Shown here in pieces: positions 9,497-19,031 of a DNA stretch of 64,000 nt. This DNA comes from Bacillus thuringiensis (GTDB taxonomy: Bacteria; Bacillota; Bacilli; Bacillales; Bacillaceae_G), in the NCBI RefSeq assembly GCF_022095615.2, contig NZ_CP155560.1:1-64000 (forward strand). Reading direction: 5' to 3'. How positions within the stretch are numbered: the stretch's first letter is position 1; each line of letters starts with the position of its first letter. The position numbers were made by a program, and so were the translations under genes. The notes beneath the pieces were generated by a model. That model was not told the origin of the DNA and did no database searches. It was given only the letters and a program-made list of their open reading frames with translations.

Positions 9497-10188
9497 ATGA
9501 TGATATTAACTCCTGTTTGATAATATTTATTAATTATTATTTATAGTACACTAGTTATTATAAGTAATAAGTAAGTACTGATTAGCGGATTTATAAATTA
9601 TTTAAAAGCAATCCTCCTTCACAAAGTTTGAATTTCATAGACTAAAAACTAAGGAAAATGAATAAAACAATTGAAATGGATTGTTTCTTGAAGGGGTATA
9701 TATGGATCTACATTGCTGCTTCTTTAATCTATTAATTAAGATACTAGTTGAAATAAATAATAGACTTTTCCACTACGTAACATTATTATATCATATTATA
9801 ATGTTATACAATATGAAATGATCTTAGTCTAGAAGTGGAAAGGTATTTTTTATTATAAATACTCATCAAAAAATATTGATTATCCAGTTTCTTGGATTAA
9901 TGGATAATTGAAGGCTGTAATTTTTATTTATAATAGACTAAGATCGATAAGTAGTTATATTGGCTAAGACAAAAGAATAATGATTCAAGTCAATCAAAGA
10001 TTAAGCGGTAGATCTAACCTTTTATAAACTTGGAGAATATGACTTTTTTTTTATATGTTTTTTACCAGTGAATTATGCTTTTGAAAATTAAATTCTTTCA
10101 CTTAACAAAAATAAATAATATATTTTTTCTTTAAATTTTATATAGGAGAGGAAATGGGCTAAGATAAAGATACTATTAGTAGATTTTT
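9497..10188. other. non-coding interval with inverted repeats
   Basis: No convincing gene. A perfect 12-bp inverted repeat, GATCTTAGTCTA at 9821-9832 and TAGACTAAGATC at 9938-9949, brackets about 105 bp, and a looser pair (CTTTTCCACTA near 9774, TAGAAGTGGAAAG near 9829) flanks its left edge. This could be a small non-autonomous element or a structured leader; nothing decides between them. Confidence 0.35.
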
Positions 10189-11605
10189 TTATTTCAAAAT
10201 TAGTTTGAATGAGGGGGATAATTTGCTGAATACAATATGTTGTTCATCTCCTTCTTGGTTCATACTTGCTTGATAAGATGAAAAACCTTTATACGTTTTT
10301 CTTTTCCATTGCCATAAGCCATTAGTTTGATCGAATTCACCATAGTAATGATTGTAATCCAGTTTGTTCCCAGTGTTTTTATTAAAATTATTACTAATAA
10401 AGATACGGCTATTACTTGCATAAATTTGGTTATTGGTAATTACATTGTTCCGAGTATCGTAATTTAATTCGATTTGGCCACTCTCTTGATCTTTTGTATC
10501 ATTTTTATAAATAACATTGTTTGTAATCGTGTTATTTTCAGCATATCCTTGCTTACTGTCATATCCACCAATTGCAATACCACTCAGGATATTATTGGAT
10601 ATCGTATTGTCTCTAACGGTAATTTGTCTTGCGCTTTTTCCTGCATGTTCGCTAGCTACTTCAATCCCCAGGTCGTTTTCATAGCTTTGATTTTGCTCAA
10701 TGATAATTTCTTTTCCGCCATCCACGTAAATACCATCAGCTGAATATTCATTATAACTAGTATTATTAATTGATGAATTGTGATGAACAATGTTATTACG
10801 AACGACTCCATTCCGTGCTTGAACTAAAGTAGCTACTGAAGATACTCCTTCATGTCCAATCAGAACAATTCCGATGTTGTTGTTATCGTGTACTTTGTTA
10901 TTGGTAACTTCAAAAGAATCTACATTTCCATTCACAGCAATTGCTTCACTCAATCCTAATTTCAAATTTGCTACTTCGTTATTATCGATGACAATATGAT
11001 TTAAATTATTTTGTGAACTAGATGAAGTACCGTATACAGCGATCCGTGTTCATTTCCATTCTTTACATTCGCTTCAATGTGGTGAATATAATTATTTCTA
11101 ATGTCAATGTAACTTCCTGTTCCTGTGATATAAATACCAATAGGGGTTTCGTTCATTATCGATGATTTTAAATTACGAAATTCTAATCCTTTTAATTGAA
11201 TATAATGTTTGTCTTCTATTGTAAATAATCCATCATCTTCTAACTTGACCTTAGAGCCATCGAGAATGACTTTTTCATCCTGGTAATTTTGAAAAGTAAT
11301 GGGTGCTCCTGAGCTACCAGAACGAGTAGCACGAACCTTTTGGTTATAAACTCCGCCTCTTATGTAGATAGTACTTCCTTCTTTAGCGACGTTAGCAGCT
11401 TTTGAATGGTAGCGAAAGGTTGATCTAATGTACCGGGATTGAGGTCGTTTCCTGTTGGAGATACATAGTAATTTGTAACAGGATTTGCATTGTTATTGGA
11501 TTGTGCAAAGGTTGGGGCAGGAATCGTAAGAATTAACATACTGAAAGAAAGCAATAAGATAAAAAGAGATTTTTTTAATGAGGGAAATATTGTTTGATAT
11601 TTCAT
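10189..11605 (-). pseudogene. secreted right-handed beta-helix protein, two frameshifts
   Basis: Originally a secreted protein of about 470 residues: signal peptide (MKYQTIFPSLKKSLFILLLS ... PTFAQ), DUF1565-like opening (YYVSPTGNDLNPGTLDQPFA), then repeated strands such as NNKVHDNNNIGIVLIG and RDNTISNNILSGIAIGG typical of NosD/pectate-lyase-like beta-helices. Two single-base deletions break it: near 11401 (ATIQK|AANVAKEGSTIYIRGG) and near 11048 (GNEHG|IAVYGTSSS). Both ancestral frames are otherwise well preserved, so decay is recent or the indels are sequencing errors. The ribosome binding site AGGAGG favours the second of two adjacent ATGs (11605). Substrate, probably a polysaccharide, is unknown. 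Confidence 0.8.
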
Positions 11606-12560
11606 CATGATCCTCCTTCTTTTTTTAGCATTCCTTCTCAACTATATAGTTAAAACTGACGATTTATACTTTGTTTCAATGAAAATATTTACTTGAAATA
11701 CTGAGGGAAACGTCTAAAATGTATCGTATTAATTATAAGGTTTTAATATTAGTATAAAAAAATTTATTTTGACAATAAAACAATGTATTGACTAGAAAAG
11801 ACATTGTTTGTTATGTTACCAATCGGGCTAGTGATGCTCATTTTTATTCAAATTTAAATAAAAAATATGTAGAGTTAACAAAGTACAATTCCTTAAGCTG
11901 AAATGACGGTATAGGTAATTCAGTGAATAATAATTTTGTTATGCTATTAGGTAAATAGCGAAATAGCCTAAGGTATCTATACTAGAAAAAATTACTTAAT
12001 GAAATGAAATATTTTGATAAAGAAAGAAGATTTAAATGGTCTAAAACAAATTAGAATTTCTTTAAGGAGAGTCTTGAAGTTATAAAACAATATCAAAAAG
12101 ATGGAGGGATTTTATATTCATAAGAGTATTCTGAAGAAACTGTGGGGAAGAAAATATAATTGAATACATCAAAATTTTTAACAGTTAGGTAAAAATGGGA
12201 AAAGTAACCTCTTTAATTATGTATCAAAGGTATTAAAAATATTTGCTGAAGATCCTAAAACTATTAATATTATGGGAAGTAAAGTTGAGAATCACTGGAG
12301 TAGATTTAAACAGGTTAGAGAATCTGGAACTATAAAAAGTTTATTCAATAACTAAATAAAGATAAGCCCATTTTGTAGGTGATAAAAACTCCACTTTGAC
12401 ATATCACTTCGAACTGTAGTACAAGTGCTGGCAAATAATTAAATTGTATTAACTATGTAAGTGAGTAAACTAAATCCATTAGAACATAAAGAGGTCTAAA
12501 TTCTTTTGACGTATGGTACAATTCGTATATGAATAAACTTATAGTAGGGGAAGTGATACA
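11606..12560. other. no intact gene; degenerate coding traces
   Basis: Only traces are visible. The clearest is an open plus-strand stretch at about 12190-12353 reading SNLFNYVSKVLKIFAEDPKT ... ENHWSRFKQVRESGTIKSLF with a stop but no start and in-frame stops upstream. I do not recognise the source gene. No RNA gene or repeat was found. Confidence 0.3.
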
Positions 12561-13151
12561 ATGACTCATTGGTATGAATACTCCATAGGTGCAGTACACA
12601 TTAAAAATGCAAAAGATAGCGTTGCAAAAATGCAAGAAGTCACTTTTAAAGAGGTTGGTTTTAACTATAGTATTGAAGAAGAGGAAATATTTTTAAATAA
12701 TACAAGATATGGTGTTTTGGCACTTTATAGTATTAATGCAGCTTTAGAAACGATTGTGGCTATAACATCAAGGAATTTGGGTATAAAGAAAATAAGTTTT
12801 CATGATAGGGTTAATATTCTAGTTCAACAAGGGATAATTACAAAGAATAAAACCCTACAAAGTCTCAAAAATTTGAGACGGAAAAGAAATCTTATAACAC
12901 ATTGGGAAGAAAATCCTTCAGAACTTTTAGGAACTTCATTTTATTTGCCATTAATGTTTGCTAGAATTGTTCCTAAAAATAAGATTGAAGAGTTGATTAG
13001 TCTTTTCATACCAGAGCATATGAATACATATATTGACGATTTAATTAATCTATTAAATGATATAATGTACAACCTTAATAAGGAGAAATATGAGGGATTG
13101 TACTATAGTCTTAAGCAAATTGAGGAAGAAAGTCTTGTTGTAGGATATTAG
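12561..13151 (+). CDS. HEPN-like protein (Rx4H motif)
   Basis: A 196-residue, mostly helical protein. RKRNLITHWEEN carries R109 and H114 in the Rx4H spacing of HEPN ribonucleases, preceded by a helix (RYGVLALYSINAALETIVAI) that could form the paired HEPN helices. The ATG at 12561 follows TAGGGGAAGTG. It lies about 400 bases before the retron operon on the same strand with no terminator seen between, but the gap is too large to claim an operon. No antitoxin partner follows. HEPN assignment is motif-based; function unknown. Confidence 0.68.
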   Translation: MTHWYEYSIGAVHIKNAKDSVAKMQEVTFKEVGFNYSIEEEEIFLNNTRYGVLALYSINAALETIVAITSRNLGIKKISFHDRVNILVQQGIITKNKTLQSLKNLRRKRNLITHWEENPSELLGTSFYLPLMFARIVPKNKIEELISLFIPEHMNTYIDDLINLLNDIMYNLNKEKYEGLYYSLKQIEEESLVVGY

Positions 13152-13561
13152 AACAAGATGAACTTTAAAAATAAGTTTGGATTTAAAATAAAAAGGATTT
13201 TGTATCTGATTGTTTAAGTTATTGTAAGAATATTGTTTATTCAAAGAGATTTGTGTAATGAATGAGGATACCCATGTGCTATTAAAGTCAAGATAAATTG
13301 GTATAACAGTATTCATGATGTCGAAAGTAATACAAATTTATTAGATTTATACGTAAGTACTAAATAAAGACGGGATTAAGAATGTAGGAAGAGAAAAGCT
13401 TAACTTGATAATGTAATAAGTTATTAATAATTAATTGTTAATAATTAGTATGAATTTATAGTAGTAGAATATATATTAAAATTAATGAAATATGTAATAA
13501 TAATAAGATACAAACCATATGAAATACTTTTAGCGTATACTAATGAAGGTGAATAAATAAG
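13152..13561. other. AT-rich leader before the retron operon
   Basis: No gene. It is very AT-rich, with short repeats of TTAATAATTA near 13430-13455. A TATACT at 13536-13541 could be the -10 of the retron promoter, although no good -35 is seen 17 bases upstream. Confidence 0.35.
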
Positions 13562-14401
13562 ATGTTAGACGTTAACAGATTAAATAGACTTACGAAAATA
13601 TTTGAAGATCAAAAATGGGACATCAGTAAAGAAAATAATAAATTATATGATAGGTTTAGTAAATTATTAGAATTATTAGTTCCGGAAGATCAAGATTTTA
13701 TTTTAAGCTTAACAGAATATTACCGTTGTTATGGAATTGAATATTATGAAGAAATGTTGTTGGAAAGTCTGGAATTAATGAATAAATATTCAAGGGATTT
13801 TTTTGGAAGAGAATCTCCTCGAAAAATTTTAGTAGCACCACTTTTAGAATATAGTAATAATAATAAAACTACCAAAAGCTCGAATTTAATGTGTTATCTT
13901 ATGAAATCTAATCAATTAAGCTATTTGGAATTTTTAGGGAATGTAGAAGTGGAAGTATTAACATATTTAGATGAAAACGACATTAATAAAATAAATGATG
14001 AGAATTGTATATTGATTTTGGTAGATGATTATATAGGATCAGGACAAACGGCAAAGCGCTCAGTGAATTCATATCTTGAACAAGGGATTAATAAAGATGA
14101 TATTGTAGTCATTTCCTTAATCATAGAAAAGACAGGTAAGGATTTATTAGATGATTTAGGGGTCCGATATTTCCATTCTAGTAAAAAAGTATATACATTA
14201 AGTGAAATTGTCGATAATGAAGATAAGGCTAGGCAAAGTATAAATCGTATTGCTAAAAAGATAAAGGCTACTAAAAGTTATAAAGCTGGATTTAATAGTG
14301 GGGGTGCGCTTGTATCAATGGTTAGAACACCTAATAATACACTTCCCTTTTATTGGTGGGAAAAGAAATATAAAGCACCATTTCCAAGGTTTAAGGAGTG
14401 A
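13562..14401 (+). CDS. retron-associated phosphoribosyltransferase-like effector
   Basis: A 279-residue protein, first gene of a retron operon. ILILVDDYIGSGQTAKRSV (about 151-169) is a PRPP-binding-type loop (hydrophobic strand, DD, then GSGQT) as in phosphoribosyltransferase folds. The rest is helical at the N-terminus with a basic tail (KKIKATKSYK). In classified retrons the pairing of a PRTase-like protein with a small winged-helix protein defines what has been called type III; that knowledge, not this sequence alone, suggests an effector role released when the RT-msDNA complex is disturbed. AAGGTG lies 10 bases before the ATG. The stop is 4 bases before the next start, so translation is probably coupled. 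Confidence 0.8.
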   Translation: MLDVNRLNRLTKIFEDQKWDISKENNKLYDRFSKLLELLVPEDQDFILSLTEYYRCYGIEYYEEMLLESLELMNKYSRDFFGRESPRKILVAPLLEYSNNNKTTKSSNLMCYLMKSNQLSYLEFLGNVEVEVLTYLDENDINKINDENCILILVDDYIGSGQTAKRSVNSYLEQGINKDDIVVISLIIEKTGKDLLDDLGVRYFHSSKKVYTLSEIVDNEDKARQSINRIAKKIKATKSYKAGFNSGGALVSMVRTPNNTLPFYWWEKKYKAPFPRFKE

Positions 14402-14405
14402 TAAA

Positions 14406-14729
14406 ATGGAAAAACGATACGATTTAAGATTGCAAATGGCGGTATTACAAATAATAAAATATAAAGGTGATATTTCTCAGATAGCGGGTGGTATATACGC
14501 TTATAGTGATATTGGTAAAGTAATAAATGATTTAAAAAGTAATGGTATGGCTCGAGATTTATCTGGTGAAATTGAGATCACAAAATTAGGGGAGGATTAT
14601 TTAATAGAGTTAATTGCAAAGAATGGAATGAAAGGTAAAAATAATTTTATACTTCATCAATATAAATATTTTGGTAGAAAAATTAATAAGAGTGATATAT
14701 ACTTAACTGATAAAGATACTACCCATTAG
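14406..14729 (+). CDS. retron-associated winged-helix protein
   Basis: A 107-residue protein with a winged-helix look: helices over residues 5-18 and 33-48 (DIGKVINDLKSNGMARDL) and a wing (GEIEITKLGEDYLIEL). It is the second retron gene; the ATG follows AAGGAGTG directly at the end of the PRTase gene. The start region GGAGTGATAAAATGGA is repeated almost exactly before the RT gene. A notable detail is that the last codons and stop (14712-14729) coincide with the a1 arm of the retron ncRNA, so coding sequence and RNA structure overlap. It probably binds nucleic acid or the msDNA; this is inference from family context. Confidence 0.78.
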   Translation: MEKRYDLRLQMAVLQIIKYKGDISQIAGGIYAYSDIGKVINDLKSNGMARDLSGEIEITKLGEDYLIELIAKNGMKGKNNFILHQYKYFGRKINKSDIYLTDKDTTH

Positions 14730-14956
14730 TTTGAGGATTTTTTGCAATGTGCAGCGAGTCGCTGTGCAAATGTGGACTGATTTACTAGCCCAAGCTTTGA
14801 AAGTTATAAACTTGAAATAGGAATTTAAAGTGTTACAACTTTCAAAGGAGCGTTCTGAAAAACGAACGCCGATGTCAACCTCCACGATAAAACTGTGAAT
14901 GTTGACATCGTTGAATATTAACAGATTAGGTTTTATTGTAATGGGTAGTATTCTTT
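14712..14956 (+). ncRNA. retron msr-msd non-coding RNA
   Basis: The interval between the winged-helix and RT genes is strongly structured and bounded by complementary arms: a1 at 14712-14728 (AAAGATACTACCCATTA) and a2 at 14939-14956 (TAATGGGTAGTATTCTTT), differing by one extra T. Inside are a stem CAGCG/CGCTG at 14752-14765, a hairpin with an 11-bp perfect outer stem (14795-14805 with 14837-14847), a 6-bp hairpin (14850-14855 with 14864-14869) and a 10-bp stem (14870-14879 with 14901-14910). This is the layout of a retron RNA in which a1/a2 pair and the RT copies the msd hairpin. The branching G and exact msd ends cannot be placed by eye. Confidence 0.85.
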
Positions 14957-14973
14957 AATTATGGAGTGATAAA

Positions 14974-16005
14974 ATGGATTGGGAGTTATACAAAGAGTCT
15001 TATGAAAAAGAGGCGCAAAATCATAATTTATCTGATGAAACAATAAAAGGTAATCTAGAATATGCCTATAATTTATATAAACAAAATGTACCTATTATCT
15101 ATGATCAGCTTCATTTTTCATTGCTAGTAGGCATTAGTTATGAGTATATATTAAAAGTCACTAACGCCCCTAAGCAATGTTATAGAAGGTTTAGTATTGC
15201 AAAAAAAAATGGTGATAAACGTATAATTCATGAACCTTTACCTAATTTAAAAATTATTCAGGAATGGATACTGAATGAGATTTTGATTAATGTAGATGTA
15301 AGCCCGTATGCAAAAGCCTATAGAAAAAAGGTTAGTCTGAAGGATAATGTCAAATTTCATAGGAATCAGAAAAAAGTTTTGAAATTAGATATAAAAAACT
15401 TTTTTGGAAATATAAAGCAAAATCAAGTCTTATCTATTTTCTTAAAAATAGGATATACAATAGAAGTTTGTACTCTGCTTGCTAAAATTTGTACTTTAAG
15501 TGGAAAATTACCACAGGGAGCACCAACAAGCCCAGCTTTATCTAATCTTGTAATGCGAGGATTTGACAAAGAAATTTCTGTATATTGCAATAAAAAGAAA
15601 ATTAGATACACTAGATATGCAGATGATATGACTTTTTCTGGAAACTTTAAGGAGCAAAAGTTAATAAAAAAGGTAAAAACATACCTCAGTTGGATAAAAT
15701 TAGAATTGAATCTTAGTAAAACAAATCTAATGAGGAAACATAATAGACAATTAGTAACTGGTATTACAGTTAATGAGAAAATTCAAGTTAATGTACAAAA
15801 ACGTCGTAAATTAAGACAAGAAGTTTATTTTATTAGAAAATATGGCCTAAGTAATCATCTAAAGCGTAGAGGGATTATTGAATATAATAGTGAACTGTAT
15901 TTAAAGTCTCTTATTGGAAAAATAGGATATTGCGTATTTATTAATCCTAAAGATGAGGAGTTTAGGGAGTATCTGAAATTTCTAAAAGATAACCTTTCTA
16001 AATGA
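14974..16005 (+). CDS. retron reverse transcriptase
   Basis: A 343-residue reverse transcriptase. RYADDMTFSG (YADD about 214-217) is the polymerase centre. LPQGAPTSPALSNLV is RT motif 4, and LVTGITVN (about 262) is the VTG motif typical of retron RTs. RRFSIAKKNGDKRIIHEPLP is the usual N-terminal motif. It reverse-transcribes the adjacent ncRNA into msDNA covalently linked at a 2'-5' branch. The ATG follows TGGAGTG. The gene is full length for the family and has no frameshift, and the ncRNA is intact, so the retron is probably functional. The subtype follows from its two accessory genes. Confidence 0.95.
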   Translation: MDWELYKESYEKEAQNHNLSDETIKGNLEYAYNLYKQNVPIIYDQLHFSLLVGISYEYILKVTNAPKQCYRRFSIAKKNGDKRIIHEPLPNLKIIQEWILNEILINVDVSPYAKAYRKKVSLKDNVKFHRNQKKVLKLDIKNFFGNIKQNQVLSIFLKIGYTIEVCTLLAKICTLSGKLPQGAPTSPALSNLVMRGFDKEISVYCNKKKIRYTRYADDMTFSGNFKEQKLIKKVKTYLSWIKLELNLSKTNLMRKHNRQLVTGITVNEKIQVNVQKRRKLRQEVYFIRKYGLSNHLKRRGIIEYNSELYLKSLIGKIGYCVFINPKDEEFREYLKFLKDNLSK

Positions 16006-16108
16006 GTATTAAGAGTGATAGTTGTGAGCTACTATCTAATTTGTTATGTTAAGTGTTGTATAAATACTAGAAAAGTTTAATTTATTCAAAAATTAAACTC
16101 CTATATAT

Positions 16109-16143
16109 AAAAAAGAATCTTTTTTCAAAAAAGATTCTTTTTT
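16109..16143 (+). terminator. retron operon terminator
   Basis: AAAAAAGAATC / GATTCTTTTTT stem with a loop of T and A residues and a trailing T-run, about 105 bases after the RT stop codon. Confidence 0.8.
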
Positions 16144-17501
16144 ACTTGTCTTATATTGTAGATTTACTTGGGGGGAACCCCTTTTTATCTCACCTCGATG
16201 GCTTACCACCTTCATATAACAGTGTAGCAACCATTATATATTATTTTTCTTTGGACTGTATAATCTCTTCATTGTCATACGCCATAGATGATCTTCTTTC
16301 ACCACTAACTAATTCAGTTACTCAATCACGATTCATATTATACTTTAGGGTTTCAAACCCGCCCTCATTGGTGTATCTTTGAGATGGCTTAAAGTAATAC
16401 TCAGGAGATTCCTCTTGTGAGCAATCTCCTAATAATTTGATAATAATAAGTAAATCTGCAATGTCCCCCTCTTAATTTAATTTATCTTATCAACTCTTAA
16501 GGTTGTCCTATTAATATCACCTGAGGTGGGGAATGAGAAAAGTGGTAAGAAGGATATTCGAATCAATTATAAATCTGCATGAATATAATAGAACACATAA
16601 GGTTTGAATAGTAAAGGTGTTTCGGATTAATCAAACAGAATCATAAAATAAATAAGTTCTATTTATTTTAAACATTAATTGAGTAAATAATAGAAAGGCA
16701 TTTATATAAGAGATATTGAATGTTGTTAATACATTACATAATATATTATAGGAAATAGAAGTACACACATAGAAATTGTTTATATTTGGTTTGAAATGAA
16801 AAAATGTAGATTCAGTATCCTATAATTTAGGAAGTAAATATAATTTTTCATTTAATAGACAAACAAGCGAATTATCTTACACTTAAAATACATTTTATAT
16901 AGAAAGTTTTTTCGTGTCTAACGAGCATCAACAATCAATCGAAATAAATAGAATCGTTGGTGCTAATGGTATTGGGAAAAAACATCTATTTAGAATTAAT
17001 TGTCTATACAGAGAAATTTGATGAGGGATAGTTCAGGCTGCCACTTTTCTCTATATTATCAGATACAATTCTTGGAGCGAGAAAAATGCATTCTGAGTAA
17101 GAATTTTTTAATCAAATTAATTTCAATAAAGATTATCTTGGAACAGCTCTCAGGGCCTTTGTAATTATTATATATAACGTTTAACGGATATATATTAACT
17201 CATTACATATTTTCAATAGAGTCCATTCAGGGGCTTAACTTTATATATAGGATAAAACTATCCTATATAATGAGTAATTTAGCTCACTCTTATAATTTGA
17301 AGGGATATTTGTTTTCCAAAGGCCAAAAGACGAAAAAGGAATCACTTAAATGAATTTATCTACCTGGCTGAGGTCAGGTCTTTTTTTATTGCAGCTATTA
17401 ATAATATTTGGATGTTATTAAGACTTTATAATTCATTGATTAATTTTTGGTTTAAATTCCTTTATAATAATGTTATTGATTATGTTCTGGAGGTAACAAC
17501 A
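16144..17501. other. long interval without an intact gene
   Basis: Contains hairpins at 16402-16430 (AGGAGATT/AATCTCCT) and 17249-17275 (TATATAGGATA/TATCCTATATA). A plus-strand stretch at about 16920-17020 reads EHQQSIEINRIVGANGIGK, a Walker A-like loop followed by KHLF and two stops, probably the remnant of an ATPase. Nothing else is recognisable. Confidence 0.35.
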
Positions 17502-17679
17502 GTGAGCAATGGTGGATGGAGAGAAGCAATTCCTAGTATCCTTTATAAAGATAATGAAGTGATAGGAACTTTCGCTTCCATTAGACAAACTTCAAGTATT
17601 CTTGAAAATCGAATTGGAGGAAGCTTGGAAAAAGGGGGTTCAAGAATTAATTAAAGGTTGGGAACCTAAAAGGGGTTAA
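17502..17679 (+). pseudogene. small NUMOD1-like fragment, frameshifted
   Basis: A GTG start at 17502 behind GGAGG gives SNGGWREAIPSILYKDNEVI then GTFASIRQTSSIL. The KDNEVIGTFASIRQTSxIL pattern is like NUMOD1, the DNA-binding module of homing endonucleases and phage proteins. A frame change near 17622 continues as EAWKKGVQELIKGWEPKRG and a stop at 17679. It is too short for a full endonuclease and is probably a phage or intron remnant. Identification is tentative. Confidence 0.4.
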
Positions 17680-17935
17680 TTAAAAGGATATTCAGCAAAA
17701 TGCATAGATTGACTGAGACAGTCTAATTAACGGGCTGTTTTTTTATGATAAAATCAATATTTTATAAATTAAAACGAAAAGGAGAAATTCGGTTGCTATA
17801 TTGTCCATTCAATTTTGTTTCCTTTAGTGTAAGTAGAAAAATTTCTTTTATATGATAATTCATTAAATGTTCTTCTGGGATTGTATCATTTATTGTAAAA
17901 ATATCCCGTTTTATCCAGTTTTCTTAGATGGAAAG

Positions 17936-18125
17936 AAAAGTCTGCAACAGAGAATCTCTAAAGGGAGATCCCATTTGCTACAGACTTTTTTGATGGAGAC
18001 GAAAGGACTTGAACCAATGCACGTCATACTATACGTAAGTACAGCATAATGCCCCCTCTTGGAAAAAATCCAGTTATACTAGATTCTTTCCAAGGAGGGC
18101 GCTCTACCAACTGAGCTACGCCCCC
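17936..18125 (-). ncRNA. tRNA-like RNA with hairpin insertion and terminator
   Basis: On the minus strand, 18125-18090 reads as a tRNA 5' half: GGGGGCG acceptor, TA, and a D-arm GCTC-AGTTGGTA-GAGC. In place of a normal anticodon arm there is a long hairpin, GCCCTCCTTGGAAA paired with TTTCCAAGAGGGGGC (about 18099-18050). Then comes TTGGTTCAAGTCC, which resembles a T-arm, but the acceptor 3' strand (GTCTCC) does not pair with GGGGGCG. A hairpin with AAAGTCTG/CAGACTTTT (17936-17992) closes the transcript. It starts 3 bases after the stop of the HEPN-like gene on the same strand. It is either a pseudo-tRNA, an attachment-site scar, or a functional tRNA mimic. Confidence 0.5.
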
Positions 18126-18128
18126 AAA

Positions 18129-19031
18129 TTATTGATAATTATTAACTAAAGTATCTACTTCATTATCTACTATTTTAATCCCAAATCGATCAAATGTAAA
18201 CTTTTTAATCTTTTTCTTAATGAAATTTTCTGAAGAAGTATTTTTGCCTGACTTGAATTTATTACTATTAACTTCTATAAACTGATTTAATGAATCTGTG
18301 AGTAAAAAATCTCTATAATTTGTATCAATGATCTTCATTAGCTCTTGATCTATTTTCTGACAAATTATCCTTGACATATTAAAGTAAGCGATTAACTCAT
18401 TATAATTTAATTCTCCTAAATTATCTTTCGGGAATACTACAACATTATTAGGGAGAATATTTGACCAATATTGAATTAAACTATGACCATTATGGTCTAT
18501 AATCCTTGATAATTGTTGGCTTGGTAATACATCAGCACTATGAACAATTCTATTTCTTCTAAGTCTAAGGTAGTCCAGAGTTAAAACTAATTCATTACCA
18601 ATTAATGTTACTTCATTGTAATTGGAACCAAATCTATTTAAAATACTTTGCAATTTACTAAGATTCCTATTGTTATTATTTCTGTTATGGTTGTTTCTGA
18701 CCGGTCTTGTGGATACAATTCTACCAATAAATTTATCAATATCCATTAAATAAAATTCTAGAAAGGAATGCATATTAATAAAAAGATTTATTAATATTGA
18801 TTGCCTATATTTTTCATGTTCTTTATCAAAGTCTTTGGCTCTAATATTAAAAGAAGAACTAAATGTATTGCTTTCATATAGTTGGCTTAATAGTGCATTC
18901 GGATTTTTTCGTATTATATCACTTGAATCATTTTTAAATTGATCCATTACAAATAAATAAAAAGTAATATGGTTATTAATTTTTGAAACATTGTTAAAAT
19001 AAGTTTTAATATATGGGCTATGTATAGTCAT
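18129..19031 (-). CDS. HEPN-like protein (Rx4H motif)
   Basis: A 300-residue predicted helical protein. LRRNRIVHSADVL holds R159 and H164 at Rx4H spacing, after a helix LTLDYLRLR, the expected place for a HEPN active site. An Asn-rich stretch (NNHNRNNNNRN, about 115-125) is probably a flexible linker. The C-terminal 90 residues (DTNYRDFLLTDSLNQFIEV ... KKKIKKFTFDRFGIKIVDN) may be a second domain. The gene starts with AAGGAATG ahead of the ATG. It is followed immediately by the tRNA-like RNA, which may be co-transcribed. HEPN assignment is from the motif; RNase activity is inferred. Confidence 0.7.
   Translation of the reverse strand: MTIHSPYIKTYFNNVSKINNHITFYLFVMDQFKNDSSDIIRKNPNALLSQLYESNTFSSSFNIRAKDFDKEHEKYRQSILINLFINMHSFLEFYLMDIDKFIGRIVSTRPVRNNHNRNNNNRNLSKLQSILNRFGSNYNEVTLIGNELVLTLDYLRLRRNRIVHSADVLPSQQLSRIIDHNGHSLIQYWSNILPNNVVVFPKDNLGELNYNELIAYFNMSRIICQKIDQELMKIIDTNYRDFLLTDSLNQFIEVNSNKFKSGKNTSSENFIKKKIKKFTFDRFGIKIVDNEVDTLVNNYQ

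Noticed and set aside
16146..16382. Open plus-strand frame after the retron terminator
   Set aside because: No start signal, low-complexity composition and no motif; the opposite strand shows equally weak coding traces.
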